The notes under the pieces are model-generated. The model was not told the origin of the DNA and searched no databases. It saw only the letters and a list, made by a program, of their open reading frames with translations. A stretch of DNA of 64,000 nucleotides from Fodinibacter sp038258215 (GTDB lineage Bacteria; Actinomycetota; Actinomycetes; Actinomycetales; Dermatophilaceae): NCBI GenBank assembly GCA_038258215.1, contig JBBSQC010000016.1, forward strand, positions 1-64,000, read 5' to 3'. Made by a program: the position numbers and the translations under genes. How positions within the stretch are numbered: the stretch's first letter is position 1; each line of letters opens with the position of its first letter. Positions 8,861-16,378 of this stretch are shown here, one piece after another.

Positions 8861-9535
8861 ATGACTACCACCTTGAGCACCACGACAGCCCCCAAGCCCA
8901 GCACGAGGGATCCGCTGTCCAGGAGGGGAGTTGCCAGGGCTGTCGGGGTCCTGTTCGTCGTCCAGATGGTCACCGCCATGTTCGGCACGTCCATGATCCA
9001 GGCTTTCGTCGACGGCAACCCCGACCGGGCGCCGATGACGGTCGGCGTCCTGCTCATGGCGTGTTCCGGCTTGGCGGTCGTCGGCATCGGCCTGCTGATG
9101 TACCCCGTGCTGAAGCAGGTCCACCCGACCCTCGCCGCCTGGTACCCAACCCTCAGGGTGGTTGAGTGCCTGGTCTCTGCCGCCTGCGGTGCCTACCTAC
9201 TGGCCGCGTCGCAGGTCGTCCCGAACCACCTCCTGTGGGTCTACGTCCCTACCGGCATCGGCGGCATCATCCTGTGCTACCTGCTCTTCATCGCGCGGCT
9301 GGTCCCACGACCCATCGCCCTACTCGGTCTCGTGGGCTACGCCTCACTCACCATCGGAGTCCCGCTCGACCTCCTCGGTGTCCTCGACATGAACGCGGGA
9401 GCCGGAATGCTCCTCGTCGTGCCCGGCGGACTGTTCGAGCTGGTGCTCCTCCCGATCTGGCTGATCACAAAGGGATTCAGGCCGATGCCCTCCACCACCG
9501 ACCTCGGCACTCCGGGCCCGGTCACGGCCCACTGA
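8861..9535 (+). CDS. DUF4386-type multi-pass membrane protein
   Basis: The protein has about six hydrophobic segments (GVLFVVQMVTAMFG, VGVLLMACSGLAVVGIGLLM, VVECLVSAACGAYLLA, GIGGIILCYLLFIARL, LVGYASLTIGVPLDLL, LLVVPGGLFELVLLPIWL). The MYPVLKQVHPTLAAWYPTLRVVE motif region is typical of DUF4386. The function of the family is unknown. Two TetR operators sit just upstream, so expression is probably inducible under the divergent regulator. Confidence 0.75.
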   Translation: MTTTLSTTTAPKPSTRDPLSRRGVARAVGVLFVVQMVTAMFGTSMIQAFVDGNPDRAPMTVGVLLMACSGLAVVGIGLLMYPVLKQVHPTLAAWYPTLRVVECLVSAACGAYLLAASQVVPNHLLWVYVPTGIGGIILCYLLFIARLVPRPIALLGLVGYASLTIGVPLDLLGVLDMNAGAGMLLVVPGGLFELVLLPIWLITKGFRPMPSTTDLGTPGPVTAH

Positions 9536-9880
9536 TCGTTCGCGAACAGCAGCCTGAACACCACAACCGTGACCCGTTGAGCCGCGAAAGACGATCAGGC
9601 CCGAAGCCGCAGGGACTCCTCCTGCAGTGCCTCGGGTCCGACGTCCTTCGTCGCTCGGCGGAAGGGTGCGCCATATCGCCGCGTTACCGGTGAACTCGCT
9701 GAATCAGCCTCGCTGTTCCTCCTTCGGCACGCGACTCCGGTCGGGGGCGAGTCTGAGATGCGTCTGCTGCGAGGGGCGGTCACATTTTCCAGATGGCTAC
9801 AGGGCCGCAGAGGTTCCCAGTCCCTCCGATCGGGCGTAGCGTTCCAGCCGTCCCAGCGCCCCTGGAGGAGGAAGAACCTC
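9536..9880. other. Intergenic region without a supported gene
   Basis: Open frames here have no ribosome site or recognisable family. The last 20 bases hold the strong purine-rich ribosome site of the secreted phosphoesterase. Nothing else is supported. Confidence 0.4.
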
Positions 9881-11002
9881 ATGCGTCGACTTACCCCCAC
9901 CGTCATCGCGGCTGCTGTAGCCGCGCTCGGTCTCGCCGCGGCCCCCGCACTCGCCACCGGTTTCGGTGGTCACAGCGGTGGTCAGCACCACAGCGACCGT
10001 GCCCACGGCACGTTCGACCACCTGTACGTGATCATGCTCGAGAACCACTCGCAGTCGAGCGTGATCGGGGACGCCAACGCCCCGTACTTGAACACCCTGG
10101 CCGACCACTACGCGACGGCGACGAACTACTACGGAGTGACACACCCGTCGATGCCGAACTACCTCGCCACCATCGCCGGCGACAACTTCGGTATTCAGGA
10201 CGACGAGGACGAGAACGTCGTCAACCTGGACCGGCCCAACCTCGCCCAGCAGCTGACCACCGCCGGGATCCGGTGGGGGGCCTACATGGAGGACCTCCCC
10301 GCCAACAAACTTGACCGGTACTGGCCGGACGACTCCACGAAGCTGTACGCCAAGAAGCACAACCCGTTCGTGCTCTTCGACAGCGTGAAGAACAACCCGT
10401 CCGAGATGGCCAAGGTCAAGGACTACTCCGCCCTGAGGGCCGACCTGAATCGATTTGCGGCACCGCGGTTCGTCTGGATCTCGCCGAACCAGTGCAACGA
10501 CATGCACGGCGGGGTCTCCACGGCGGTCGAGGGCCACCCCGAGACCCCCTGCCCCTACGGGTCGACCAAGGACGACGCCAACGACGCCGCGCTGAAGCAG
10601 AAGGCCGACCACTTCGTCAAGGGTGCAGTGAGCACGATCATGCACAGCAAGGCGTGGACCAAAAAGTCCGCCATCGTCATCGTCACCGACGAGAACGACT
10701 ACACCGGCAAAGAGGAGACCGGCGGCTGGGAGTCGGCCGACGGGTGCTGCGGCAGCCCGTACGTGGCGGCCCACGACCCGCGCATCTCGCCGAACTGGCC
10801 AGGCGGCACCTACGGCGGCGGCAAGATCCCCGCGATCGTGGTCACCGGCGACGGCCGGCACCACGTCATCGACAGCACGCCGTACAACCACTACTCGCTG
10901 CTCACCACCATCGAGCAGAACTGGGGTCTGGCCTACCTCGGCCACGCCGGCGAGAAGTCCGAGGGTGTGGTTCCCATGTGGAAGGCGTTCGCCCGCAAGT
11001 GA
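9881..11002 (+). CDS. Secreted phosphoesterase (alkaline phosphatase superfamily, phospholipase C-like)
   Basis: A signal peptide (MRRLTPTVIAAAVAALGLAA, cleavage near PALA-TG) is followed by a phosphoesterase-family domain: HLYVIMLENHS with the metal-ligand region near residue 55, YYGVTHPSMPNYLATIAG near 90, IVIVTDEND near 267, and a late Tyr/His motif (PYNHYSLL). This pattern fits the secreted acid phosphatase/phospholipase C group. The start has GGAGGAGGAAG upstream. The substrate cannot be told from sequence. It stands alone. Confidence 0.85.
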   Translation: MRRLTPTVIAAAVAALGLAAAPALATGFGGHSGGQHHSDRAHGTFDHLYVIMLENHSQSSVIGDANAPYLNTLADHYATATNYYGVTHPSMPNYLATIAGDNFGIQDDEDENVVNLDRPNLAQQLTTAGIRWGAYMEDLPANKLDRYWPDDSTKLYAKKHNPFVLFDSVKNNPSEMAKVKDYSALRADLNRFAAPRFVWISPNQCNDMHGGVSTAVEGHPETPCPYGSTKDDANDAALKQKADHFVKGAVSTIMHSKAWTKKSAIVIVTDENDYTGKEETGGWESADGCCGSPYVAAHDPRISPNWPGGTYGGGKIPAIVVTGDGRHHVIDSTPYNHYSLLTTIEQNWGLAYLGHAGEKSEGVVPMWKAFARK

Positions 11003-11735
11003 TGACCTGACCCGCCCGTTGACACCCGACTGATCGGTGCTCCACCAACCCCCGGGGCGCCACGGTGTTCCCACCGACCGGGCGCCGACGGTGCGTTGTC
11101 GTGCCCCGCGGGGTCCGCCCAGTGGGGGTCGACCGGGGAATCCCGTCCAGATCGACGAGCCGGATCTCGTCCTCATGGACCCCTCCCGCCCCGTGGCTGG
11201 TTACAGGCAAGGGCCAATTTCGCAGACGGCATTCGCGACCGCGCCGCAGCCCGGACCTGAGCTTGTCGCTCAAGGAAAACGAGCGACCACCCGAATCCTG
11301 ACCTCGCGCGAAGCCCAGTGCGTGCGAGTGTGCCCGCCAGTTCCTGCAGGCGCCGGGCCAAGCGCCGCAATCGCCGCGAATTTCCGCTTTCCGGCGCTGG
11401 CTGCCTGCGAAGTCCCTCCTGGGCGGGGTCCGATCCCGTGCATGGATGATGCGCTCCGAACCGACGTTGTCTGGTCCGCGCTGACCACCTTCGGGATCAC
11501 GGCCCGGGCGCCATGGGCCGCGGCCAATTTCTAGGGGTGACGAGAGGTGTCCGACATGATCACCGCACTTCACGTTGATGGATCTCCCTCTAGCCTGCCG
11601 TCGCTGCGGGAGCCCATACTCGGTGCATCACCTGGTGGTGGGGGTTGCACAGGGGAGCGCCCCGGTGTGGTGGTTGTGGATCCTGGCCGTCGTCGGGGTG
11701 ATCTGACGAAGTACGGGGGCTGGGGATGCGATGGC
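11003..11735. other. Long gene-poor stretch after the phosphoesterase
   Basis: No frame over most of these 730 bases has family resemblance. GC drops locally around 11200-11500. The only part with protein-like character is the short frame at 11623-11706. Confidence 0.4.
11623..11706 (+). CDS. Possible 27-residue membrane peptide
   Basis: From the GTG at 11623 the frame reads VHHLVVGVAQGSAPVWWLWI and continues with a hydrophobic LAVVGVI before a stop, giving one potential transmembrane helix. There is no strong ribosome site and the length is minimal, so this may be chance or the tail of a decayed gene. Confidence 0.2.
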   Translation: MHHLVVGVAQGSAPVWWLWILAVVGVI

Positions 11736-12179
11736 TCAGGGGGCCCCCGGGGCTGCGAGGACGCCGAGCTGGCCGAGCAGTCCGGCGACATCCATGAGGA
11801 TGCGGCTCTCGACGAAGATGCCGTCGCGGTAGCGGTCGATGGTCCATGCCTGGACGGTGGCGGAGCGACCGGTCGCCGGGATGCCCATGAACTCGCCCTC
11901 GTGCGTGCCCGTCCAGGTGGAGAAGCCCATGACCCGGTCGCCCTCGACGAGAGTGTCGTGAAGTGTCCAGCGGAGGTCCGGGAAGCCGGCGAACATCATG
12001 GCGAGGACTCCGCCGAGGCCGGCGCGTCCAGGTCCCTGGCCGGGGAGAGGATTCAGCTCGACGAAGTCTTCGGCGACCATCTCGACCAACGCCCCTTCGA
12101 GGTCCTGGGCGTTGATCACGTCGTTGATGAAGCGCTGCACGAGCGCACGAAGGTCCTGCTGGACAGCGGTAGTGGTCAT
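11736..12179 (-). CDS. SnoaL-like / ester cyclase family protein
   Basis: The 147-residue NTF2-like fold is suggested by the pattern of SnoaL-type proteins: LRALVQRFINDVINAQD, VAEDFVELNPLPGQGPG, FAGFPDLRWTLHDTLVEGDRVMGFSTWTGTHEGEFMGI, ending WTIDRYRDGIFVES. Members include polyketide cyclases, hydrolases and uncharacterised stress proteins, so the reaction is unknown. It is the last gene of a three-gene minus-strand set led by a TetR regulator, 69 bases after the MDMPI gene. Confidence 0.8.
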   Translation of the reverse strand: MTTTAVQQDLRALVQRFINDVINAQDLEGALVEMVAEDFVELNPLPGQGPGRAGLGGVLAMMFAGFPDLRWTLHDTLVEGDRVMGFSTWTGTHEGEFMGIPATGRSATVQAWTIDRYRDGIFVESRILMDVAGLLGQLGVLAAPGAP

Positions 12180-12248
12180 GCTGATTCCTTTCAGAGGTGG
12201 GTACAGGTCGTCAGGTCGGGGCGGTACAGGGATTCGCGGACGGTGGGG

Positions 12249-12998
12249 TCACAAGGGAAGCGGATGGCGCATCACACCAGCGCCGGGGAGTCGCCCACAC
12301 AGGGTGCGGATGAAGTCGAGCGCGTCCATCTCGACGTACTCGCCGCCCGCTCCTTGGCTGAACGTGCCGCCGGCGGTGCCTGTCAGGTGCAGTGCGAAGG
12401 GCTGTCCGTGCAGTTGCCCCCATTCCCCGACGATGTCGGCGACCAGGCGACCGTCGTGGGCGGGGTCGAGTGCCATCGGGCGGCCGATGGCCGCGTGGAT
12501 GTCGATGCGGTGGGCCCACACGTCGCGGGTGAAGCCCACCTCGAGCAGGTAGTTCACCGGCTTCCAGCCGATCGGTGGACCGAAGGGGACCGGGGTATAG
12601 CGCAGCGGCAACGGGGTGCCGAACCGGCCCTTGGTCGCCTTCGCGCCGACGGCCTGGAGCTGCGCGATCACGTCAGCGTCGGGCAGGTCGGCGCGCTCAC
12701 GGATCTGGAGCTCGTTGAGGCCGTCGACCCAGTGGTGGGAGTCGATGGTCTTGTTCAGCGGCAGACCGCGTCGCAGTTGGTGCAGGAAGACTCGGGGGGA
12801 TGCCTGGGCGTCGGCTGAGCCGAGGACGTGAACGAGCATCTTGCGGACGTCCCAGCCGACGCAGTCGGTGTCGGTGGTCCACTCTTCGGGGCGCAGGGAG
12901 GCGGCCATGGCGGCGAACTTCTCGAACTCGACGAAGGCCAGGACACGGGCGTCCTTGCGGGTGATCCGGGTGACGCCGGTGATACTCGTCGTGCTCAT
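12249..12998 (-). CDS. Maleylpyruvate-isomerase-family mycothiol-dependent enzyme (DinB-like)
   Basis: The N-terminal DinB/MDMPI helical bundle is recognised from FAAMAASLRPEEWTTDTDCV, then GWDVRKMLVHVLG with a probable metal-ligand His, and DVWAHRIDIHAAIGRP later in the bundle (about residues 25-180). The C-terminal third is the usual variable extension. Such enzymes use mycothiol, which points to an actinobacterium. Its ATG overlaps the upstream TetR stop by four bases (ATGA), so the two are translationally coupled. Confidence 0.8.
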   Translation of the reverse strand: MSTTSITGVTRITRKDARVLAFVEFEKFAAMAASLRPEEWTTDTDCVGWDVRKMLVHVLGSADAQASPRVFLHQLRRGLPLNKTIDSHHWVDGLNELQIRERADLPDADVIAQLQAVGAKATKGRFGTPLPLRYTPVPFGPPIGWKPVNYLLEVGFTRDVWAHRIDIHAAIGRPMALDPAHDGRLVADIVGEWGQLHGQPFALHLTGTAGGTFSQGAGGEYVEMDALDFIRTLCGRLPGAGVMRHPLPL

Positions 12999-13576
12999 CG
13001 GGGGTTCCTTTCCAAGGCGACGTCCACGAGAACGTCGGTCATGCGGTTCAGGTGCCTGAGCCAGCGGTCGCCGCCCGGCTCATTGCTCAACTGCGCCTCG
13101 ATGAGTCCGGCGGTCATCGCGACGAGGCAGTCGATGTCGCCGGGGTCCCTCACGCCGGCCGCGTTCATCGCCGAGACGATGACGCCGAGCGCCGCCTGGG
13201 CCACCGCGTAGGACTCAGCACTCGGCTCGAAGCCCGGGATCACCCGAGAGAACAGCAACGAGTTCCGCGCCGGGTCCTCGACCGAAAAGTCGGCGAAGGT
13301 GCCGAGACTGGCCTTGAGCGCCACTCTCGGGTCGGGGGACCAATCGATCGAGGACAGAGCCTTCAACAGCTGCCGGTTGCCGTCAGCGAACATCGCGTCG
13401 TACAGGGCGTTCTTGGAGTCGAAGTAGGCGTAGAGGGATGGCTGCTTCATCCCGACCTCCTTGGCGAGGTCCCGCAGCGAGACCAGCTGGATCCCGTGCT
13501 CCCGCGCCAGACCCCAAGCGGCCTCGACGATCGAAGCGATCTTGACTTCCCGGCGCTGAGCGATGTTGCTGACCAT
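12995..13576 (-). CDS. TetR/AcrR-family transcriptional regulator
   Basis: The HTH spans about residues 10-55 (LVSLRDLAKEVGMKQPSLYAYFDSKNAL). The C-terminal ligand domain ends near residue 193. I chose the ATG at 13576 (MVSNIAQRREVKI) because the open frame above it lacks family character. It heads a coupled set with the MDMPI and SnoaL-like genes. A strong double palindrome 210 bases upstream is its likely operator. Confidence 0.85.
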   Translation of the reverse strand: MVSNIAQRREVKIASIVEAAWGLAREHGIQLVSLRDLAKEVGMKQPSLYAYFDSKNALYDAMFADGNRQLLKALSSIDWSPDPRVALKASLGTFADFSVEDPARNSLLFSRVIPGFEPSAESYAVAQAALGVIVSAMNAAGVRDPGDIDCLVAMTAGLIEAQLSNEPGGDRWLRHLNRMTDVLVDVALERNPR

Positions 13577-13589
13577 CAGGTGAGCCGTC

Positions 13590-13770
13590 CTGTCAGCACG
13601 TCGTAGGGACCAGACGCTGACCCAGGTCAAGTCCCAGGTCGAGGTCGACGCCTCCGTCGACACAGTGGCTGCTTGTGGGGAGCCGGCCACCACGCTTGTG
13701 GACAGCAGCAGCGCACGCGACGACCACCGCGCAGCGGATGAGATTCCTTGCCAACTCGAGACCCTCCTTG
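13590..13770 (-). pseudogene. Remnant of a secreted-protein start (broken signal peptide)
   Basis: Reading the minus strand, AAGGAGG precedes a TTG at about 13762 that opens LARNLIRCAVVVACA. The frame then needs a one-base shift to continue as ALLLSTSVVAGSPQAATVST, completing a plausible signal peptide before the frame runs into the TetR gene. This looks like the front of a secreted protein that lost its body. The evidence is only pattern-based. Confidence 0.35.
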
Positions 13771-13786
13771 CTGGAAGCTTGAATGT

Positions 13787-13824
13787 CCTATCAGTGATAG
13801 GAGAATATTCCTATCACTGATAGG
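13787..13824. promoter_or_regulatory. Double palindromic TetR-type operator, tetO-like
   Basis: CCTATCAGTGATAGG (13787-13801) and CCTATCACTGATAGG (13810-13824) are each palindromic and are inverted copies of each other, separated by 8 A/T-rich bases. The core closely resembles the classical tet operator (CCTATCAGTGATAG). The site lies between the minus-strand TetR set and the plus-strand DUF4041 gene, and could control both. Confidence 0.8.
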
Positions 13825-13961
13825 CGTCAAGGGGGTCACGCAAACCTCGTGAGTCTTGGTTCGCGCCAGCAAGCCTGCTGCACTCCGCCGCGTAGAGGGC
13901 TGAGGCGTCGTCCAGTGTGTGACGTGAGGCGGGTAGCCTGAGCGCGTCGAAGGGGCAGCAC

Positions 13962-15506
13962 ATGACGAGCACGCCAGCACCTGGGTGGCATCCAGACCCG
14001 ATGGGCCGCTTTGAGCACAGGTACTGGGATGGCAGGGGGTGGACCGAGCACGTCAGTACGGGCGGCTCGCGGTCCGCTGACCCGCCATCGGCACCGCCGC
14101 AGGTCCACCGCCCGGACCGCGAACGTGACGTACCCGCCGAGGCAGAGTCACACCAAGCGGACTCCCGACCAACGGACCAGACGCCCGCTCCGGCAGGGGC
14201 GGAGGCGGTGGCACCTGCGGTCAGAGCCACGGAGAAGATCACAACTTTCAACGCCAAGCGTGTGGCCACCGAACTCCAGGCTGAGAACCAACAGCTCCAA
14301 GGAGAGGTCGCCCGGCGCGAGCGCCTCTTGTCCGAGATGGGCATGCTCGACATGGCTGCCCGCGAGCAGCGCCTCACCGCTCAGCGCGAGGCAGAGGAAG
14401 CGGTACTTCATCGCGTCGCCGACCTACAACGGCAGGTCAGCGAGCTCGACCGCCAAGTCATCGTCAACCGCGACCGCCTCGTTCTCGAAGAGGTGGGGCT
14501 CTTCGACTTCGAGCACCCGGCCGAGTCCTCCGCGGAGTTGGCAACCGAACTTGAGTCGCTGCGGTCAGAGATCCGACAGACGAACAAGCTCGGGTCGGCG
14601 ATCACCGCCTCGTCCAACTTCACGTTCAACAACTCGGCTTCCAAGGGCCAGACCTTCGTCAACCAGATGAGCCGGATCATGCTCCGTGCCTACAACGCCG
14701 AAGCCGAGAACGCCGTCAAGACCGTCAAGGCCGGCAACTTGGCCTCGGCGCAGAAGCGACTGTCCACAGCCAGGGAGCAGATCGCCAAGCAGGGCCGGAT
14801 GATCGACCTCTCGGTCACTGATCGGTATCACTGGCTTCGCCTCAAGGAGCTGGAACTCGCGGCCCGCCACCAGCAGGCCAAAGCTGCAGATCGGGAGAGG
14901 GATCGCGAGCGACGGGCCGAGCTGCGGGAACAGAAGGCCCTGGAAGCTGAGATCAAGCGCGAGAAGGAACGCCTGGAGAAGGAACGAGCGCACTATCTGA
15001 ACTCGATCCAGCGGATGCGCGACTCCGGCGACGCCGCCGGGGCCGGGGCGTTGCAGGGTGAACTGAACCGAATCGATGCCGAGATCGCCGCGGCTGACTA
15101 CCGCGCCGCCAACATCCGCGCGGGGTATGTCTACGTCATCTCGAACATAGGCGCCTTCGGTGAGGGCGTCGTCAAAATCGGCATGACCCGCCGACTTGAA
15201 CCCGAGGACCGCATCCGAGAACTTAGCGACGCATCCGTCCCCTTCAACTTCGACGTGCACGCACTCTTCTTCAGCGAAGATGCTGTCACCATCGAAGCGA
15301 TGCTCCACCGAGAATTCGCCGCCGAAAGGCTGAACAAGGTCAATTCACGCCGCGAGTTCTTTCGGGTCCGCCCGCGTGCCGTTCTCGACGCCCTCACCGA
15401 ACACAAGGTCTCGGTGCTGGAGTTCACCACCCACGCGGCTGCGGACGACTACCGAATGAGTTGGCCCGATGGCTACCCACTGGAGGGCACCGCCGATCAG
15501 GCGTGA
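13962..15506 (+). CDS. DUF2510-DUF4041-GIY-YIG (T5orf172) nuclease-like protein
   Basis: Three parts are visible in 514 residues. An N-terminal DUF2510 motif (GWHPDPMGRFEHRYWDGRGW) occupies residues 8-30. After a Pro-rich linker comes a long coiled coil of the DUF4041 type (about 95-375; FNNSASKGQTFVNQMSRIMLRAYNAEAE is its most family-like part). A GIY-YIG endonuclease domain of the T5orf172/Mug113 type (GYVYVISN..VVKIGMTRRLEPEDRIREL, MLHREF) spans about 387-470. The family is found on phages and islands; the role is likely DNA cleavage. It lies on an eroded island next to a KAP NTPase. Confidence 0.85.
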   Translation: MTSTPAPGWHPDPMGRFEHRYWDGRGWTEHVSTGGSRSADPPSAPPQVHRPDRERDVPAEAESHQADSRPTDQTPAPAGAEAVAPAVRATEKITTFNAKRVATELQAENQQLQGEVARRERLLSEMGMLDMAAREQRLTAQREAEEAVLHRVADLQRQVSELDRQVIVNRDRLVLEEVGLFDFEHPAESSAELATELESLRSEIRQTNKLGSAITASSNFTFNNSASKGQTFVNQMSRIMLRAYNAEAENAVKTVKAGNLASAQKRLSTAREQIAKQGRMIDLSVTDRYHWLRLKELELAARHQQAKAADRERDRERRAELREQKALEAEIKREKERLEKERAHYLNSIQRMRDSGDAAGAGALQGELNRIDAEIAAADYRAANIRAGYVYVISNIGAFGEGVVKIGMTRRLEPEDRIRELSDASVPFNFDVHALFFSEDAVTIEAMLHREFAAERLNKVNSRREFFRVRPRAVLDALTEHKVSVLEFTTHAAADDYRMSWPDGYPLEGTADQA

Positions 15507-15599
15507 CGCGAAGCGAGGGCACTACGAACCAGGCCTCGACGAGGTGCCACCGCGCCACACGCAGCCATTGAACGCTCATCGCCGGCGGTGGTGACCTGG

Positions 15600-15873
15600 T
15601 GCGTCCTTCCGCCGCATAGCGCGTCTGGTCGCTGGCCGGCTCTCCCCGGACGTGTGCACCGTCGCCGCCATCGGACACGACGGGACGTTCCCCGACGACA
15701 GCTACCACGCCAAACAACGCTGGACCCAGGGCAGCACCGACCGTGGCTTCTTCTCCGCGCAGTTCTCCTGCCACGGCCCCGAAGTAGACCTCTGCGGCCC
15801 CGGCGTCGCCGTCGTCTCCTCCGTGCCGGCCGCCGGGTTCGGGGTCTCGAGGCTGGGGCGGCCAACAGCGTAA
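15600..15873 (+). pseudogene. Subtilisin-family (S8) serine peptidase remnant
   Basis: The frame reads FRRIARLVAGRLSPDVCTVA and continues with GHDGTFPDDSYH and FFSAQFSCHGPEVDLCGPGV then AVVSSVPAAG, the block that precedes the catalytic GTSMA motif in S8 peptidases. The sequence then stops without GTSMA, and no intact N-terminal Asp/His portion is found upstream. It is therefore an internal fragment of a subtilase between the DUF4041 and KAP genes. Confidence 0.7.
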
Positions 15874-16378
15874 CCGCGCCCGAGGACGCCTCAGCCGCCA
15901 TCGACGACGCCGTCGGGCATCTCCACGCCGACCTCGTCGCCGCAGGACTGGTGGGTGTTCACCCCTCGTGCCGGCGGCAGTGGCCCCCAACGGCAACTCC
16001 ACAGAGCAGCACACCATCGATTGGGGACGCAATCAGCGCACCCGCAGCGTCAGCCGCCGCCGCCACAAACCAGCGGGACATCACGCGGCAACTTGCCGTT
16101 CTCGAAGCGCAGATAGACGCCGCCAACCTCACCAACACGCCGACCTAACAACGACAAGAAGCAGGCGGCGGCGCGCCGCCACCTGCTTAAGACGCCATCC
16201 GCCACCAATGGTTCACCGATGAACGCGGCGACCCTCAGAACAAATGATGGCGGAACATGGCACCGCCGAGGAGACTGACATGGTCGCTCTCATCAACGAC
16301 CGGCAGGAGTGACGCAAGGCCAGCAGCCCGCTACTCAGCAAAACCTTGACCAAGACGGACGGACTGAGGTGACGACAC
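15874..16378. other. Degenerate region upstream of the KAP gene
   Basis: A frame continues as TAPEDASAAIDDAVGHLHAD, which may be the shifted C-terminal end of the broken subtilase. A 21-residue frame (MAEHGTAEETDMVALINDRQ) ends near 16312. Neither can be called a gene. The final 15 bases carry GAGGTG, a possible ribosome site for the NTPase. Confidence 0.35.
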
